Shown here: positions 18,019 through 27,459 of the stretch, piece after piece
How the letters are laid out: each line of letters opens with the position of its first letter
Numbering within the stretch: position 1 is the stretch's first letter
From: an uncultured Sphingobacteriales bacterium
GTDB taxonomy: Bacteria; Bacteroidota; Bacteroidia; Chitinophagales; Chitinophagaceae
Assembly (NCBI GenBank): GCA_937871285.1
Contig: CALMQS010000012.1
Span: 50,885-114,884 of the forward strand
Direction of reading: 5' to 3'
Length of the DNA stretch: 64,000 bases
The notes under the pieces: model-generated
What the model saw: only the letters and a program-made list of their open reading frames with translations
Database searches by the model: none
What the model was told of the DNA's origin: nothing
Made by a program: the position numbers and the translations under genes

Positions 18019-21000
18019 ATGAATTTCAACAAGGTTAATAACATTACCGGATGGATTGTTTGCATTATTGCCTGTGCCGTATATATTTTAACAGCAGAGG
18101 CAGGAGGAAGCCTTTGGGATTGCGGCGAATTTGTGAGCAGTTGTTTTAAGCTGCAGATCCCCCACCCCCCCGGAGCGCCGTTATTTGTGATCATCGGGCG
18201 CATTTTTATTGTGCTATTCGGCGATAACCCGTTAACCGCCGCCAAGGCCGTGAACATCATGAGCGCTTTGGCCAGTGGCTTTACCATACTGTTTCTTTTT
18301 TGGACGATAACGCATTTTACCCGTAAAATATACCAGAAAGCGCATGCCACCTTAAACGCTGAAAAGTTGTTTACCATTATGGCTGCCGGTGTAGTGGGCG
18401 CCCTGGCCTTTACTTTCAGCGATTCTATGTGGTACAGCGCCGTTGAAGGGGAAGTATACGCTTTTTCCTCATTCCTTACTGCGCTGGTATTCTGGATGAT
18501 GTTAAAATGGGAGCATAATGCCGATGAGCCCGGGGCAGACCGATGGATTGTATTGCTGTTTTTTGTTATCGGGTTATCTATAGGCATTCACCTGCTTAAC
18601 CTGCTTACCATTCCTGCCATTGTAATGATATATTATTTCCGCCGGTATAAAACCACGCCCTGGGGTATCTTCTGGGCTTTTATAGTAGGCTGTATCATTA
18701 CAGGGTTTGTACAAAAATTTGTAATACAATATACCATAACCGGCTCGGGCATATTCGACCGCTGGTTTGTAAACGGACTCGGCTTGCCCTTTTTTACGGG
18801 TTTCGCCACTTATTTTGCCCTGCTTGCCATTGTAATAGTAATAGGTATCCGCCGGGCCGATAAGCTGATCAATAATTTCACAGGTTTTGCTGTCTGGCTT
18901 TCTGTTTTTATTTTCCTGTTCTCGTTTCCTTACATTACCTCTTTCCTGTCTTTCCTGCTCTTTGTAGCCGGTACCACCATAGTGGTATATGCCGCTTACC
19001 ACAGCAGGGCTAAAATACTGAACTTCCTTAAGCTGGGTCTGTGGTGCTTTGCATTTATACTTATTGGCTACTCTACCTATCTTACTACCATGATCCGCTC
19101 TGCAGCCAACCCTTCGGTAGATATGTATAATGTAGATAATCCCATGAGTTTGGTAGGTTATGTTGGCCGTGAGCAGTATGGCGATTTTCCGTTAATATAC
19201 GGACAAACCTTTGCCGCCGATGTAAAAAGGAATCCAGATGGTACCCCAATGGTTAAAGAAAAAGGCTACCGCTGGCAGAAGGGAGATAAGAAGTACATCA
19301 ATATCGGTAAAAACTTTGAATACGAGTATGAGGCCGAAGATATGATGTTCCTGCCCCGTATATGGGATGCCAGCAACGACCAGGGGCACGCCAATTATTA
19401 CCGGAGCTGGCTGGGATTGGGAAAAGATGAAAAACCCACCTATGTTGATAATATCCGCTGGGCTTTCGGTTACCAGATAGGATGGATGTACCTGCGGTAT
19501 TTTGGATGGAATTTCATTGGTAAGCAAAACGACCTGCAGGGAACCGGCAATGTGCGGGATGGTAATACCATTACCGGCATTTCATTTATTGATAACCTGT
19601 TTTTGGGCGACCAGTCTAAGCTGCCCGACAGCATTAAGGATAATAAGGCCAACAATAAATTATTTGCTTTGCCTTTTATACTGGGTCTTATCGGACTGTT
19701 CTTCCATTACCGTCATCACCGCGAAGACTTTTTAGTAAGCTTTTTATTGTTCTTCTTTACCGGTTTTGCCATTGTGTTTTACCTGAATGCGGCCGGTCCG
19801 CAACCGCGTGAACGCGATTACGCGTTTGCCGGTTCTTATTATGCATTTGCTATATGGATTGGCATTGGCGTAATGATGGTAAAGCAATGGTTTCAAAAAG
19901 TAATGAATGCTAAGCTGGCTGGTTATGCCGCGGCAGTGATCTGTACCCTGGCCGTTCCTGTTATCATGGGTTTCCAGGAGTGGGACGATCACGACAGGAG
20001 CAAAAAGGAGCTGGCCCGCGACCTGGCGAAAGACTACCTCGAAAGCTGCGCGCCTAACGCCATACTCTTTACATTCGGCGATAATGATACCTATCCTTTA
20101 TGGTATGCGCAGGAAGTGGAAGGCATCCGCCGCGACATACGGGTGGTGAATTACAGCCTGTTGGGCATAGACTGGTATATTAACCAGATGCGGTATAAGG
20201 TAAATGACAGCGATCCTATAGCTTTATTGTGGGGGCCCGAAAAAACGGAAGGCGATAAACGCAACGTGGTATACTTTGAGGCCAAGCCCAATATCCCCCA
20301 GAACCAGTATGTATACCTTGGTGATGTATTAACCAGGATCATTGGCAGCGATGATCCCGCCTATACCATAACCTATGGCGCCGATAATGTATTCAATACT
20401 TTTCCTGTAAGAAAATTCAGTTTGCCGGTAGACAGTGCGCTGGTACGTGAAAACGGAACAGTAAATGCAGACGATACCCTGGTAGATGAATTAAGGTTTG
20501 ACTTGCCGGAGGGTAAAAACGCGCTGATGAAAAATGATCTGGCCGTACTGAATGTACTTGCAGCCAACAACTGGAAACGGCCTATCTATTTCACTGCACC
20601 TTTCAGCGAGCTGGGTTTTTCCAGGTACCTGAGGGCGGATGGATTGAGCTACCGCTTAGTGCCCGTACAGCTTAAGCAGGATAATGCGACTAATGTAAAC
20701 ACGGAAGCGGCCTATGAAAATATGATGAAAAAGTTTGCCTTTGGTAATGCAAACATCCCGGGCGTATATTTTGATGAAGAGAACCGGCGTCATTTGTTAA
20801 CCATACGGCAGGCTTATGCCAATGCGGCTGAAAGCATGGCTAAAGATGGCAGAAAGGAAGAAGCGAGGAAATTATTAGAAAAGAGCGATAAAGGGATTAA
20901 TGTGGCCAATATGCCATATGCTATGGTAAGCCGTGGCAACCAGCAGAATATTGTAGCCATATCGGTAATGGAAGCCGCTTACGAAGCAGATTATAAAGAG

Positions 21001-21291
21001 CTGGGCGACAGGGTATTGAAAGATATTAAAAAGGATATTGATCAGCAATTGAGGTATTATGCCGCTTTGGGAAGCATGTCGGTACAGGAAATGACACAGC
21101 ATATGCAGGATCCGGAAGGCTTAAGCGCAAAGCAACGCACCTTATACAGCGAGATTGACCAAACCTTCAGGGTACAGAATTATCTTTCCTTTATTGAAGG
21201 AAAATATAATGTGCCTGCCATTAATCCCGAAACGCCTGCTGTAATAAAAACAGACAGTCCCGGAGATAATCCGGATTCTATAAAACAATAA
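18019..21291 (+). CDS. DUF2723 (TMEM260-like) membrane glycosyltransferase
   Basis: A 1090-residue protein. The first ~180 residues carry the DUF2723 domain with SLWDCGEFVSSCFKL and PHPPGAPLF, including the acidic pair in the first loop that is typical of GT-C enzymes. About ten to twelve membrane helices extend to about residue 650, including a second hydrophobic block with PQPRERDYAFAGSYYAF. A soluble C-terminal region (about 670-1090) contains FTFGDNDTYPLWY. The family is related to eukaryotic TMEM260 protein O-mannosyltransferases and is assumed to transfer sugar from a lipid donor to proteins outside the inner membrane. It leads an apparent two-gene unit with the ABC-F gene 17 bp downstream. 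Confidence 0.85.
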   Translation: MNFNKVNNITGWIVCIIACAVYILTAEAGGSLWDCGEFVSSCFKLQIPHPPGAPLFVIIGRIFIVLFGDNPLTAAKAVNIMSALASGFTILFLFWTITHFTRKIYQKAHATLNAEKLFTIMAAGVVGALAFTFSDSMWYSAVEGEVYAFSSFLTALVFWMMLKWEHNADEPGADRWIVLLFFVIGLSIGIHLLNLLTIPAIVMIYYFRRYKTTPWGIFWAFIVGCIITGFVQKFVIQYTITGSGIFDRWFVNGLGLPFFTGFATYFALLAIVIVIGIRRADKLINNFTGFAVWLSVFIFLFSFPYITSFLSFLLFVAGTTIVVYAAYHSRAKILNFLKLGLWCFAFILIGYSTYLTTMIRSAANPSVDMYNVDNPMSLVGYVGREQYGDFPLIYGQTFAADVKRNPDGTPMVKEKGYRWQKGDKKYINIGKNFEYEYEAEDMMFLPRIWDASNDQGHANYYRSWLGLGKDEKPTYVDNIRWAFGYQIGWMYLRYFGWNFIGKQNDLQGTGNVRDGNTITGISFIDNLFLGDQSKLPDSIKDNKANNKLFALPFILGLIGLFFHYRHHREDFLVSFLLFFFTGFAIVFYLNAAGPQPRERDYAFAGSYYAFAIWIGIGVMMVKQWFQKVMNAKLAGYAAAVICTLAVPVIMGFQEWDDHDRSKKELARDLAKDYLESCAPNAILFTFGDNDTYPLWYAQEVEGIRRDIRVVNYSLLGIDWYINQMRYKVNDSDPIALLWGPEKTEGDKRNVVYFEAKPNIPQNQYVYLGDVLTRIIGSDDPAYTITYGADNVFNTFPVRKFSLPVDSALVRENGTVNADDTLVDELRFDLPEGKNALMKNDLAVLNVLAANNWKRPIYFTAPFSELGFSRYLRADGLSYRLVPVQLKQDNATNVNTEAAYENMMKKFAFGNANIPGVYFDEENRRHLLTIRQAYANAAESMAKDGRKEEARKLLEKSDKGINVANMPYAMVSRGNQQNIVAISVMEAAYEADYKELGDRVLKDIKKDIDQQLRYYAALGSMSVQEMTQHMQDPEGLSAKQRTLYSEIDQTFRVQNYLSFIEGKYNVPAINPETPAVIKTDSPGDNPDSIKQ

Positions 21292-21308
21292 AGTTATTTT
21301 TTGGAACT

Positions 21309-23276
21309 ATGCTGGCAGGATTGCAGGATGTGACTTTTGAATTTGGCGCAAGAACCATTGTACGGGATGCCACCTGGCATATACAGCCCGGCGAAAGGAT
21401 AGGGCTGATCGGTTACAACGGAACGGGAAAATCAACCTTACTGAAAGTGCTGGTAGGCGAATACCTCCCTTCTGCCGGAACAATAGAAAGAGGCAGGGGC
21501 ACAACGATTGGGTACCTGCACCAGGATTTGCTGAGCTTTGATACCAACGAATCCATACTGCAGGTTGCCCTCGGCGCCTTCGAAAAAATATTGTTATTAG
21601 AAAAGGAAATTGAGGTATTGGGCAATCGCCTCGAAAAAGAGCATGAAGATGAAGCCCTGCTGCATGAATATTCAGACAAACTGCATGAGCTGGAAATGCT
21701 GGGTGGATATAATATTCATCACCAAACGGAAGAAGTGTTGCAGGGCCTGGGCTTTGCCAATAATGACCTGCAAAGGCCTTATAAAGAATTTAGCGGGGGA
21801 TGGCGTATGCGGGTGCTGCTGGCTAAAATGATATTGCAGCAGCCCGACCTGCTGCTGTTAGATGAGCCCACCAACCACCTCGATCTTCCTTCCATTGAAT
21901 GGCTGGAAAAATATTTGCTGCATTACAAAGGATCAGTAGTAATTGTAAGCCACGATAAATATTTTTTGAACCGCATGGTTACCAAAATTGTGGAACTATA
22001 CCAGCAACAACTGCATTTCTATATTGGCAACTACGATTTTTATGAAACCGAAAAAGCAATGCGGATAGAACTGCAGCAGCGTTCTTTTGAGAACCAGCAG
22101 GAGTATATTAAGCAGCAGGAAAGATTTATAGAACGCTTTCGTGCAAAGGCCACTAAAGCGGCTGCGGCGCAAAGTGCTATGAAACGGTTAGATAAGTTAG
22201 ACCGGATAGAAGATGTATCTGTTGACCGTCCTGAAATAAAGATCAACTTCCAGTTAGACAAGGTGCCGGGGAAGATCATTTGCACCTTAAAGCATGTTAG
22301 CAAAAGCTTTGGCAATATTAAGATCGTTGAGAATACATCCGCTGAAATTAACCGTGGCGATAAAATTGCGCTGATAGGCGCTAACGGTAAGGGAAAGTCA
22401 ACCCTTCTCAGGATCGTTGCGGGTACGGAGTCTTTTACAGGTGAAAGGATATGGGGGCATAACGTGGAGGAAAGCTTTTATGCCCAGCACCAATTAGAGG
22501 CGCTGAACGTGCAGCAAACCATCCTCGAAGAGATGAAAAATTGCGGCAGCCAGAAAACGGAACAGGAATTAAGAACGCTGCTGGGATGTTTTTTATTTAG
22601 CGGCGATGATACGGATAAAAAAATTAGAGTGCTGAGCGGGGGAGAAAAAGCACGGGTGGCACTGGCGAAAACCATGGTAAGCAAAGCCAATTTTTTAATA
22701 TTGGATGAGCCTACCAATCACCTCGACTTGCTTTCCATTGACTTATTGATAGAAGCATTGAACCGCTACCAGGGCAGCCTGATCATGGTAAGTCACGACA
22801 GGCATTTTATTTCAAAAGCGGCCAACCGGATATGGGAGATTGAAAATTACGAGATCAAAGATTTTGCCGGAGGATATGAAGAATGGATGGAGTGGAAAGA
22901 GAGAAAAAAAGCGGAAGCGGCAAAAGCAGGCGGTGCTGCTGTAAAGCAACAGGAGAAAAAGGCGCCGGTGAAGGAACAGCGGCCTGTTGCGCCTGCCAAA
23001 GCCATAGTAAAAGGGCCTATTGATAAAGAGCTGAAAAGAGCATTGCAAAAGCAGCAAAAAAACCTGGAGCAACTCGAAGAAAAAATTGCTGCTTTAACCC
23101 GGCAAAAAACCACATTTGAAGCGCAACTGGCTTCACCTGATATCTATTCTGATAAGAACAAATTCCTCGCTGCCGAATCCGGCTATCAAAAGAACGGCGA
23201 AGCGCTTGCCGCCGCCAATAAAGAATACGAGCAAACTTTTGAAAAGTTGCTGGAACTGGAGGAGAAGAATAAGTAG
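21309..23276 (+). CDS. ABC-F family ATPase (Uup-like)
   Basis: A 655-residue soluble protein with two ABC cassettes and no membrane domain. Walker A motifs are GYNGTGKST (about 35-43) and GANGKGKST (about 357-365). Signature motifs are FSGGW and LSGGE, and Walker B regions are LLLLDEPTNHLD and FLILDEPTNHLD. The linker between cassettes (about 245-310) is the basic P-site tRNA interaction motif region. A C-terminal charged coiled coil (about 575-655) is as in Uup. ABC-F proteins act on ribosomes or, for Uup, on stalled ribosomes and recombination intermediates. It starts 17 bp after the DUF2723 gene. Confidence 0.9.
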   Translation: MLAGLQDVTFEFGARTIVRDATWHIQPGERIGLIGYNGTGKSTLLKVLVGEYLPSAGTIERGRGTTIGYLHQDLLSFDTNESILQVALGAFEKILLLEKEIEVLGNRLEKEHEDEALLHEYSDKLHELEMLGGYNIHHQTEEVLQGLGFANNDLQRPYKEFSGGWRMRVLLAKMILQQPDLLLLDEPTNHLDLPSIEWLEKYLLHYKGSVVIVSHDKYFLNRMVTKIVELYQQQLHFYIGNYDFYETEKAMRIELQQRSFENQQEYIKQQERFIERFRAKATKAAAAQSAMKRLDKLDRIEDVSVDRPEIKINFQLDKVPGKIICTLKHVSKSFGNIKIVENTSAEINRGDKIALIGANGKGKSTLLRIVAGTESFTGERIWGHNVEESFYAQHQLEALNVQQTILEEMKNCGSQKTEQELRTLLGCFLFSGDDTDKKIRVLSGGEKARVALAKTMVSKANFLILDEPTNHLDLLSIDLLIEALNRYQGSLIMVSHDRHFISKAANRIWEIENYEIKDFAGGYEEWMEWKERKKAEAAKAGGAAVKQQEKKAPVKEQRPVAPAKAIVKGPIDKELKRALQKQQKNLEQLEEKIAALTRQKTTFEAQLASPDIYSDKNKFLAAESGYQKNGEALAAANKEYEQTFEKLLELEEKNK

Positions 23277-23475
23277 AGGCAGTAAAAGTTATAGCATCCG
23301 GTTAGCTTTATTAACCACATATTTATACATCTTGTAAAAGCATAGTTAACGTTATAGCAATGGCGTTACACGGGTTGTTTCTTTCAAATTGAATTATATA
23401 TTATTACAATAATATTATATAGTAGTCCGTTCATATATTTCTTTCATTTAAATTAATCCTTAAAAATTAAAAAGT

Positions 23476-23745
23476 ATGAAAAAAATTTTGTTCGGTCTCT
23501 TAATTTGTGGCATGGCTCCTGTTTTGGTTTCGAGTTGCAAAAAGGAAAAAAAAGTGGATTGCACCAGTGCAGCTAAAAGAGTAGCAGATGCGGTTCAGAC
23601 TTATGCGGCCAATATTAATTCTGCTAATTGTAAGGCTTATAAAGCGGCACTTCAGGAATATCTTGAAACGGATTGTGTTACCGGCTTGAGCGCAGAGGAA
23701 AAAGCTGCCTATCAAAGTGCATTATCTGGACTTACTTGCGATTAA
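23476..23745 (+). CDS. Small Cys-rich lipoprotein
   Basis: An 89-residue protein. MKKILFGLLICGMAPVLVSSC is a lipoprotein signal with the lipidated Cys at residue 21, followed by KKEKK. The mature part is helical and carries four further cysteines in DCTSAAK, ANCKAY, TDCVTG and LTCD. This spacing fits two disulfides that pin a small helical hairpin. I do not recognise a named family. A good terminator lies about 45 bp downstream and no partner gene is adjacent, so it is probably a single-gene transcript at the envelope. Confidence 0.75.
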   Translation: MKKILFGLLICGMAPVLVSSCKKEKKVDCTSAAKRVADAVQTYAANINSANCKAYKAALQEYLETDCVTGLSAEEKAAYQSALSGLTCD

Positions 23746-23787
23746 TGATTAAAGCTGAGACATTGCTATCTTAATGGAATAAAATGT

Positions 23788-23824
23788 AAAAAAGGCCGAT
23801 CGTTGGGATTGGCTTTTTATTTTA
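23788..23824 (+). terminator. Intrinsic terminator after the Cys-rich lipoprotein
   Basis: The AAAAAG-(G)-CCGATC arm pairs with GGATTGGCTTTTT across a short GTTG-type loop (one bulged G, GU allowed) and is followed by a T-rich tract. The A-run on the left means it may also terminate the minus-strand amidotransferase transcript from the other side. Confidence 0.65.
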
Positions 23825-23995
23825 TCGAGAAGATAGTGTTGCTTCTCGTTACCAAAGCTGCCTTCCGGGTGTGTACTCCTGACTTTACCCAATATGCTGC
23901 GCATTTGAGATTTCTGTTCTTCATGCCTGCCTTGTTTGCCCCTGGCAACAAAACAGGTGGTGATGTGCGCAGCAGTACAATACTTTCTGTTTGCA

Positions 23996-24733
23996 CTACC
24001 GTTGCCGGGTGTTGAGTATAGGTTGAAATGCCGCTACCAGCTTATCCAGAAATACAAAAAGCTTGTTGTTCATTTCTCCGTAGTCGTAACCGAGCATTTT
24101 TTCCGGCGATTGAACAAATGTATGCTTCCTGCTTTTTTCTTTTAGATCATCCTCGTTTTCAATCAGTAACGCAACCACTTCTTTTGTCAGTTCCATATGG
24201 CATTGAAAGCCGTAAACATAGTCGGCGTATTTTATAATCTGCCGCGGGCACCCTTCGCTGATAGCCAGAATCTCACAGTCGTCTGTCAGTCCCGGCATAT
24301 CATTATGCCAGTGACCAACGGTGAGTACCGGGCCAAAATGGCTGATGTTTTCATCCTGCTTTCCAGCTTCGGTTAAAGCGATGGAGAAATTTCCGATTTC
24401 CTTTTCCGGACTATGAGCATAAGGGGCATTGAGACTTTGTCCGATGAGTTGGGAGCCCAGGCAAACACCCACTATGGCTTTCTTGGCCTGAATGCATTTC
24501 CGGATCAGGTTCATCTCAGCTTCTGCGTTAAAATGGGGGCATTGCAATACGGAAGTATCAGGGCTCTGCGGCCCTCCTAAAATGATCAGCAGATCAATAT
24601 GCGCGGCAGCATCGGGTAAGGGTTGAAATTCATAGACTTTTGAAAAAGTAATTTGATAGCCTTTTTGCTCAGCCCATTTCAGATATGCGCCCGGCGCTTC
24701 AAAAACTTCGTGTTGTATAAAATGGATGTTCAT
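23996..24733 (-). CDS. Class I glutamine amidotransferase-like protein
   Basis: A 245-residue single-domain protein of the type 1 glutamine amidotransferase fold. Motifs are LIILGGPQSP (oxyanion strand), VGVCLGSQLIGQS with nucleophile Cys91, and YGFQCHMELT with His179 and Glu181, so the Cys-His-Glu triad is complete. It resembles the stand-alone GMP-synthase-like amidotransferases, whose acceptor is usually not known (for example gamma-glutamyl-compound hydrolases). Its ATG overlaps the stop of the upstream alpha/beta hydrolase gene by 4 bp (24730-24733), so the two are translationally coupled. Confidence 0.85.
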   Translation of the reverse strand: MNIHFIQHEVFEAPGAYLKWAEQKGYQITFSKVYEFQPLPDAAAHIDLLIILGGPQSPDTSVLQCPHFNAEAEMNLIRKCIQAKKAIVGVCLGSQLIGQSLNAPYAHSPEKEIGNFSIALTEAGKQDENISHFGPVLTVGHWHNDMPGLTDDCEILAISEGCPRQIIKYADYVYGFQCHMELTKEVVALLIENEDDLKEKSRKHTFVQSPEKMLGYDYGEMNNKLFVFLDKLVAAFQPILNTRQR

Positions 24734-25830
24734 AGCAGTTCACTGATGCGTTTAAATATCTTATACTGAGTTTCTAATACTGATAAATTAAAACCATGTG
24801 CTGTTTTGGGTAATAAATAATATTTCTTTTCAGGTGCTTTTATTTTATCAAAGTATTTTTTTGATTTTTCTTTTGGCGTTAAAATATCCTCATCACCCTG
24901 AATTAAATATACCGGGATCTTAAAATTTACATTGTCTTTCATTAAGTTGATGGTGCTGCTCATTGATGGCACACCCAAAACACTATCACCTGCATAGTTC
25001 ACAAATGAATAGTCATCTCCGTCATTTCTGTCCTGATTATCTTTTTCATTATCATAATCAGGAGAAGGTACAAACCAACTCCCGGGAGCAGGAATCGAAT
25101 TTTCCTGTTCATACTTTTTTATGATCCGCAGTAACTGCCCTGTCTTCCTTGCCCTGTCATAAGGAGGCTTTCCTGTTGCATGTAATATGGCTAAGCCATC
25201 TTTGTCATGTTTGATCTCTGCCATTGTATAAATCGTATTATACAATTCCAGGTCAATGGCAGGATTAACAATTTGAGAATGTCCCACATAAGCGTAAAAA
25301 AGATCGGGCCGCCGGGTAACCATTTTTACCGCGAGTACCGAACCCCAGGATGTACCAAAAAGAATAATTTTTTGCTTGCTCAGATGCTTTAAAAGATATT
25401 CCGCCAGTGCAATACCGTCGCCTGTCATCAGGTCAACCGTTAAAGGATGGTCTTTCAAATATTCGGGAGTTAATTCCTGCGGAGCAAGTTTGCCAAAAGT
25501 TTTTCCTGTTCCCCGCTGATCCCATTGCACTACAATGAAGTCATCTTCCAAATTCTTGTAGAGATGATTCGCGTACGGGCTTAACGGACTGCCCGGCCCA
25601 CCGTGAAGAAACAGTATGACGGGCTTTGAACTTTCTCCTTTGATAGTAACCCATTGTTCTATACCATTGATTATAACAAATTGCTCCTCAAAAAGTTTTG
25701 TTTTTAGGGCAGTAGCTGTTTTGATAGTTTCAGTTTGTGCATGTGCTGACGCGGAGAAGGTTAATGAAAGGAAGAGCATAGAAACATTCACCGTATAAAT
25801 GAATATGCTGTACAATTTGTCAACCTTCAT
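24730..25830 (-). CDS. Exported alpha/beta hydrolase, proline-iminopeptidase-like (S33)
   Basis: A 366-residue protein. An N-terminal hydrophobic segment ending ASAHA (about 8-31) is a signal peptide. LFLHGGPGSP (about 74-82) is the HGGPG oxyanion motif of the S33 prolyl iminopeptidase family. WDQRGTGKT follows, and then the nucleophile elbow FGTSWGSV with Ser161. The acid is in LIQGDEDILTP and the histidine in KTAHGFNL near the C-terminus. Members release N-terminal proline or act as general esterases. Export suggests a periplasmic peptide or xenobiotic role. It is coupled to the downstream amidotransferase. Confidence 0.85.
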   Translation of the reverse strand: MKVDKLYSIFIYTVNVSMLFLSLTFSASAHAQTETIKTATALKTKLFEEQFVIINGIEQWVTIKGESSKPVILFLHGGPGSPLSPYANHLYKNLEDDFIVVQWDQRGTGKTFGKLAPQELTPEYLKDHPLTVDLMTGDGIALAEYLLKHLSKQKIILFGTSWGSVLAVKMVTRRPDLFYAYVGHSQIVNPAIDLELYNTIYTMAEIKHDKDGLAILHATGKPPYDRARKTGQLLRIIKKYEQENSIPAPGSWFVPSPDYDNEKDNQDRNDGDDYSFVNYAGDSVLGVPSMSSTINLMKDNVNFKIPVYLIQGDEDILTPKEKSKKYFDKIKAPEKKYYLLPKTAHGFNLSVLETQYKIFKRISELL

Positions 25831-25959
25831 CGGGAAATAATTGATGCAACCGAAGATACAAAAGACCGGAATATAGGTTTCAGTTTATATGTTTTAGGTA
25901 AGTAACTAAACAGGGCTTGCTCAAAAACTTAAAAAGCAATCATTACCTGTGAAACTAAT

Positions 25960-26733
25960 CTAATTCATAACAACCAATTTAAACCTGGCAAGCGGAGCCA
26001 TTTTGGCTTTGTTGAGTGTTAGCATATCTCCGTCAATTTGATAATGATCTGCTTTTTGAAGCACTTCCATAAATTGTTGCGCTGTATTCATATCGGGGCA
26101 GGCCATGAGGGTAGCTGCTACCTTTGAAATGGTGATACGATTCATTCCTTCCAAACCAAAAGGCCCTGACAGACTATTACAACCATCATTTCCAACCACA
26201 CGGTTGTTCTCTTCCTTAAAAATGAGATATGGTTCCTCTCTAAAGCTGCTATCCACAATAACGGGTTTGCCATTTAGTTCTACCAGTTTCCAGTAGCGCT
26301 CATAAAGTGCAAATGCCGTTTTGGAAAGAATATAATGATTAGCCAGTGCACCGGTTATTTTCTTACCCTCCTGGTCTAATTGGGTAAGTATGTTTTCACC
26401 CACCTGGTATTGATATTTTTCTCTGCTGTCTGAAGACGTTAATGTAATCTGGCTGCCTTCCTTATTCCAGGTGAAGCGCCCCGTCATTTGAAATACGCTG
26501 TCTGACTTGCCAAGATACCTTGATTTAATGGTAAAGCTGAGGTCTTTTTGAAGGTATATCGTAGTTTGAATTCCTTCACAGTCTGCACAGGGTAATATGC
26601 CCCGGTATATGCCATCCCAATCGAGAGCGTTTTGACTGTTGTGCTCATCAATAGCATTTTCGGTACTGTGCTTTGTGCTGCTGCAACTCATCATAATGAG
26701 GGGGATTGCAAATGCAATGATGGATTTGATCAT
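25960..26733 (-). CDS. NlpE-like and META (HslJ-like) domain lipoprotein
   Basis: A 257-residue lipoprotein with lipidated Cys17 (LIMMSCSS). Residues about 40-130 match the N-terminal domain of NlpE: GIYRGILPCADCEGI carries the CxxC (Cys49/Cys52), and RYLGKSD and GRFTWNKEGSQITL follow. Residues about 145-255 are a META/HslJ domain with NDGCNSLSGPF, ATLMACPD and LTLNKA. NlpE-type domains sense envelope or copper stress, and META domains occur in heat-shock and motility lipoproteins. The fusion is common in Bacteroidota. A stress-response role is likely, though its partner is unknown. Confidence 0.9.
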   Translation of the reverse strand: MIKSIIAFAIPLIMMSCSSTKHSTENAIDEHNSQNALDWDGIYRGILPCADCEGIQTTIYLQKDLSFTIKSRYLGKSDSVFQMTGRFTWNKEGSQITLTSSDSREKYQYQVGENILTQLDQEGKKITGALANHYILSKTAFALYERYWKLVELNGKPVIVDSSFREEPYLIFKEENNRVVGNDGCNSLSGPFGLEGMNRITISKVAATLMACPDMNTAQQFMEVLQKADHYQIDGDMLTLNKAKMAPLARFKLVVMN

Positions 26734-26821
26734 AGCTTAGGTTTTTAAACATTCATAATTTGTGTCCAAAATATGAATGTTTTATCAGGTGAGTACTATT
26801 TTTTTATATAGCTGCTTATAC

Positions 26822-26849
26822 AAAGAAGGAGTACTCATCCTATCGTTAG
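26822..26849 (+). repeat. TACTCATC-TATCGTTAG dispersed motif, copy 1
   Basis: AAAGAAGGA followed by GTACTCATCCTATCGTTAG. Near-identical blocks occur at 27427-27455 and 38646-38674. Confidence 0.6.
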
Positions 26850-26870
26850 AAAAGCTTCCCAACAGATAGC

Positions 26871-26938
26871 TGACCCCTGCAACCTGACCCCTGCAACCTG
26901 CCCCCCTGTAACTTGAACCTTGTAACCTGCAACCTGCT
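26871..26938. repeat. Degenerate CCTGCAACCTG tandem repeat
   Basis: About six imperfect units of the type ACCCCTGCAACCTG. The minus strand is G-rich and C-poor, like the other word repeats, but this copy lies 5' rather than 3' of the nearest minus-strand gene. Confidence 0.6.
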
Positions 26939-27101
26939 CTCCCTCCCCCAAACACAATACCACAGCATCTTTGTCGTTAATAAGTGTACAACCCCGTTTT
27001 GAAAACTAATATCCTATTTACTCCGTATACCTCCCTGGAAACTTCAGCTTAAAGGAATTTGATCCGACCCTGTCATTTTTAACCCTTAAAAAACAGTGTC
27101 T

Positions 27102-27209
27102 ATGAAAAAGTTATTTACTACCCGGCATGCAGCAGAAGAAACACAGGCCTATATTATAGCCTGGGCTTTCTTTTCCACTATTACGGTATTTGCCCTGCTG
27201 CTTGTTTAA
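27102..27209 (+). CDS. Tiny single-span membrane protein (35 aa)
   Basis: ATG 27102 to TAA 27209 encodes MKKLFTTRHAAEETQ, then a hydrophobic span of about 20 residues (YIIAWAFFSTITVFALLLV). The basic N-terminus and the single span at the C-terminus predict a small inner-membrane protein. A hairpin that looks like a terminator follows 23 bp after the stop. It has no ORF neighbour on its strand within 2 kb. I do not recognise the family, and coding status rests on composition and the flanking hairpin. Confidence 0.5.
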   Translation: MKKLFTTRHAAEETQAYIIAWAFFSTITVFALLLV

Positions 27210-27232
27210 AGCAACAGGCATTCGAAATCATT

Positions 27233-27257
27233 AAGGCGAAGTATCATACTCCGCCTT
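27233..27257 (+). terminator. Hairpin after the 35-aa membrane ORF
   Basis: AAGGCG-A-AGTA pairs with TACT-C-CGCCTT (one A/C mismatch, loop TCA) and is followed by a weak T/A tract (TAATTG). It could be an intrinsic terminator for the tiny ORF. Confidence 0.45.
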
Positions 27258-27310
27258 TAATTGCTTGGAGAGAGGTGTAAGGTATCACTCACCGATAGCC
27301 TTAATTCAAT

Positions 27311-27397
27311 GGAAATACAAAGCATCAAGAACCAAATAACAAGAACCAAATAAAATTCAAATATTAAATTCGAAGTTGTAAACTCGAAATTCGAAAG
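27311..27397 (+). repeat. Composite intergenic element, copy 2
   Basis: GGAAATACAAAGCATCAAG, AACCAAATAACAAGAACC, AAATAAAATTCAAAT and then TTCGAAG/TCGAAATTCGAAA words. It aligns over about 65 bp with 38491-38555. Confidence 0.65.
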
Positions 27398-27426
27398 GGA
27401 ATCCGGCTAAGAGCAAAGTGAGAGTT

Positions 27427-27455
27427 AAAAAAAAGAGTATTCATCGTATCGTTAG
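27427..27455 (+). repeat. TACTCATC-TATCGTTAG dispersed motif, copy 2
   Basis: AAAAAAGA followed by GTATTCATCGTATCGTTAG. It lies just after composite element copy 2, the same order as at 38.5 kb. Confidence 0.6.
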
Positions 27456-27459
27456 TAGC

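Larger units (their letters stand above)
26734..27101. other. Intergenic stretch with two short repeats
   Basis: No gene is supported. It holds the TACTCATCCTATCGTTAG motif (26822-26849) and a degenerate CCTGCAACCTG tandem (26871-26938). It separates the minus-strand NlpE/META gene from a tiny plus-strand gene. Confidence 0.5.

Noticed and set aside
23803..24015. 70-codon plus-strand open frame after the terminator
   Set aside because: It begins inside the terminator hairpin and its translation is not protein-like or family-related.
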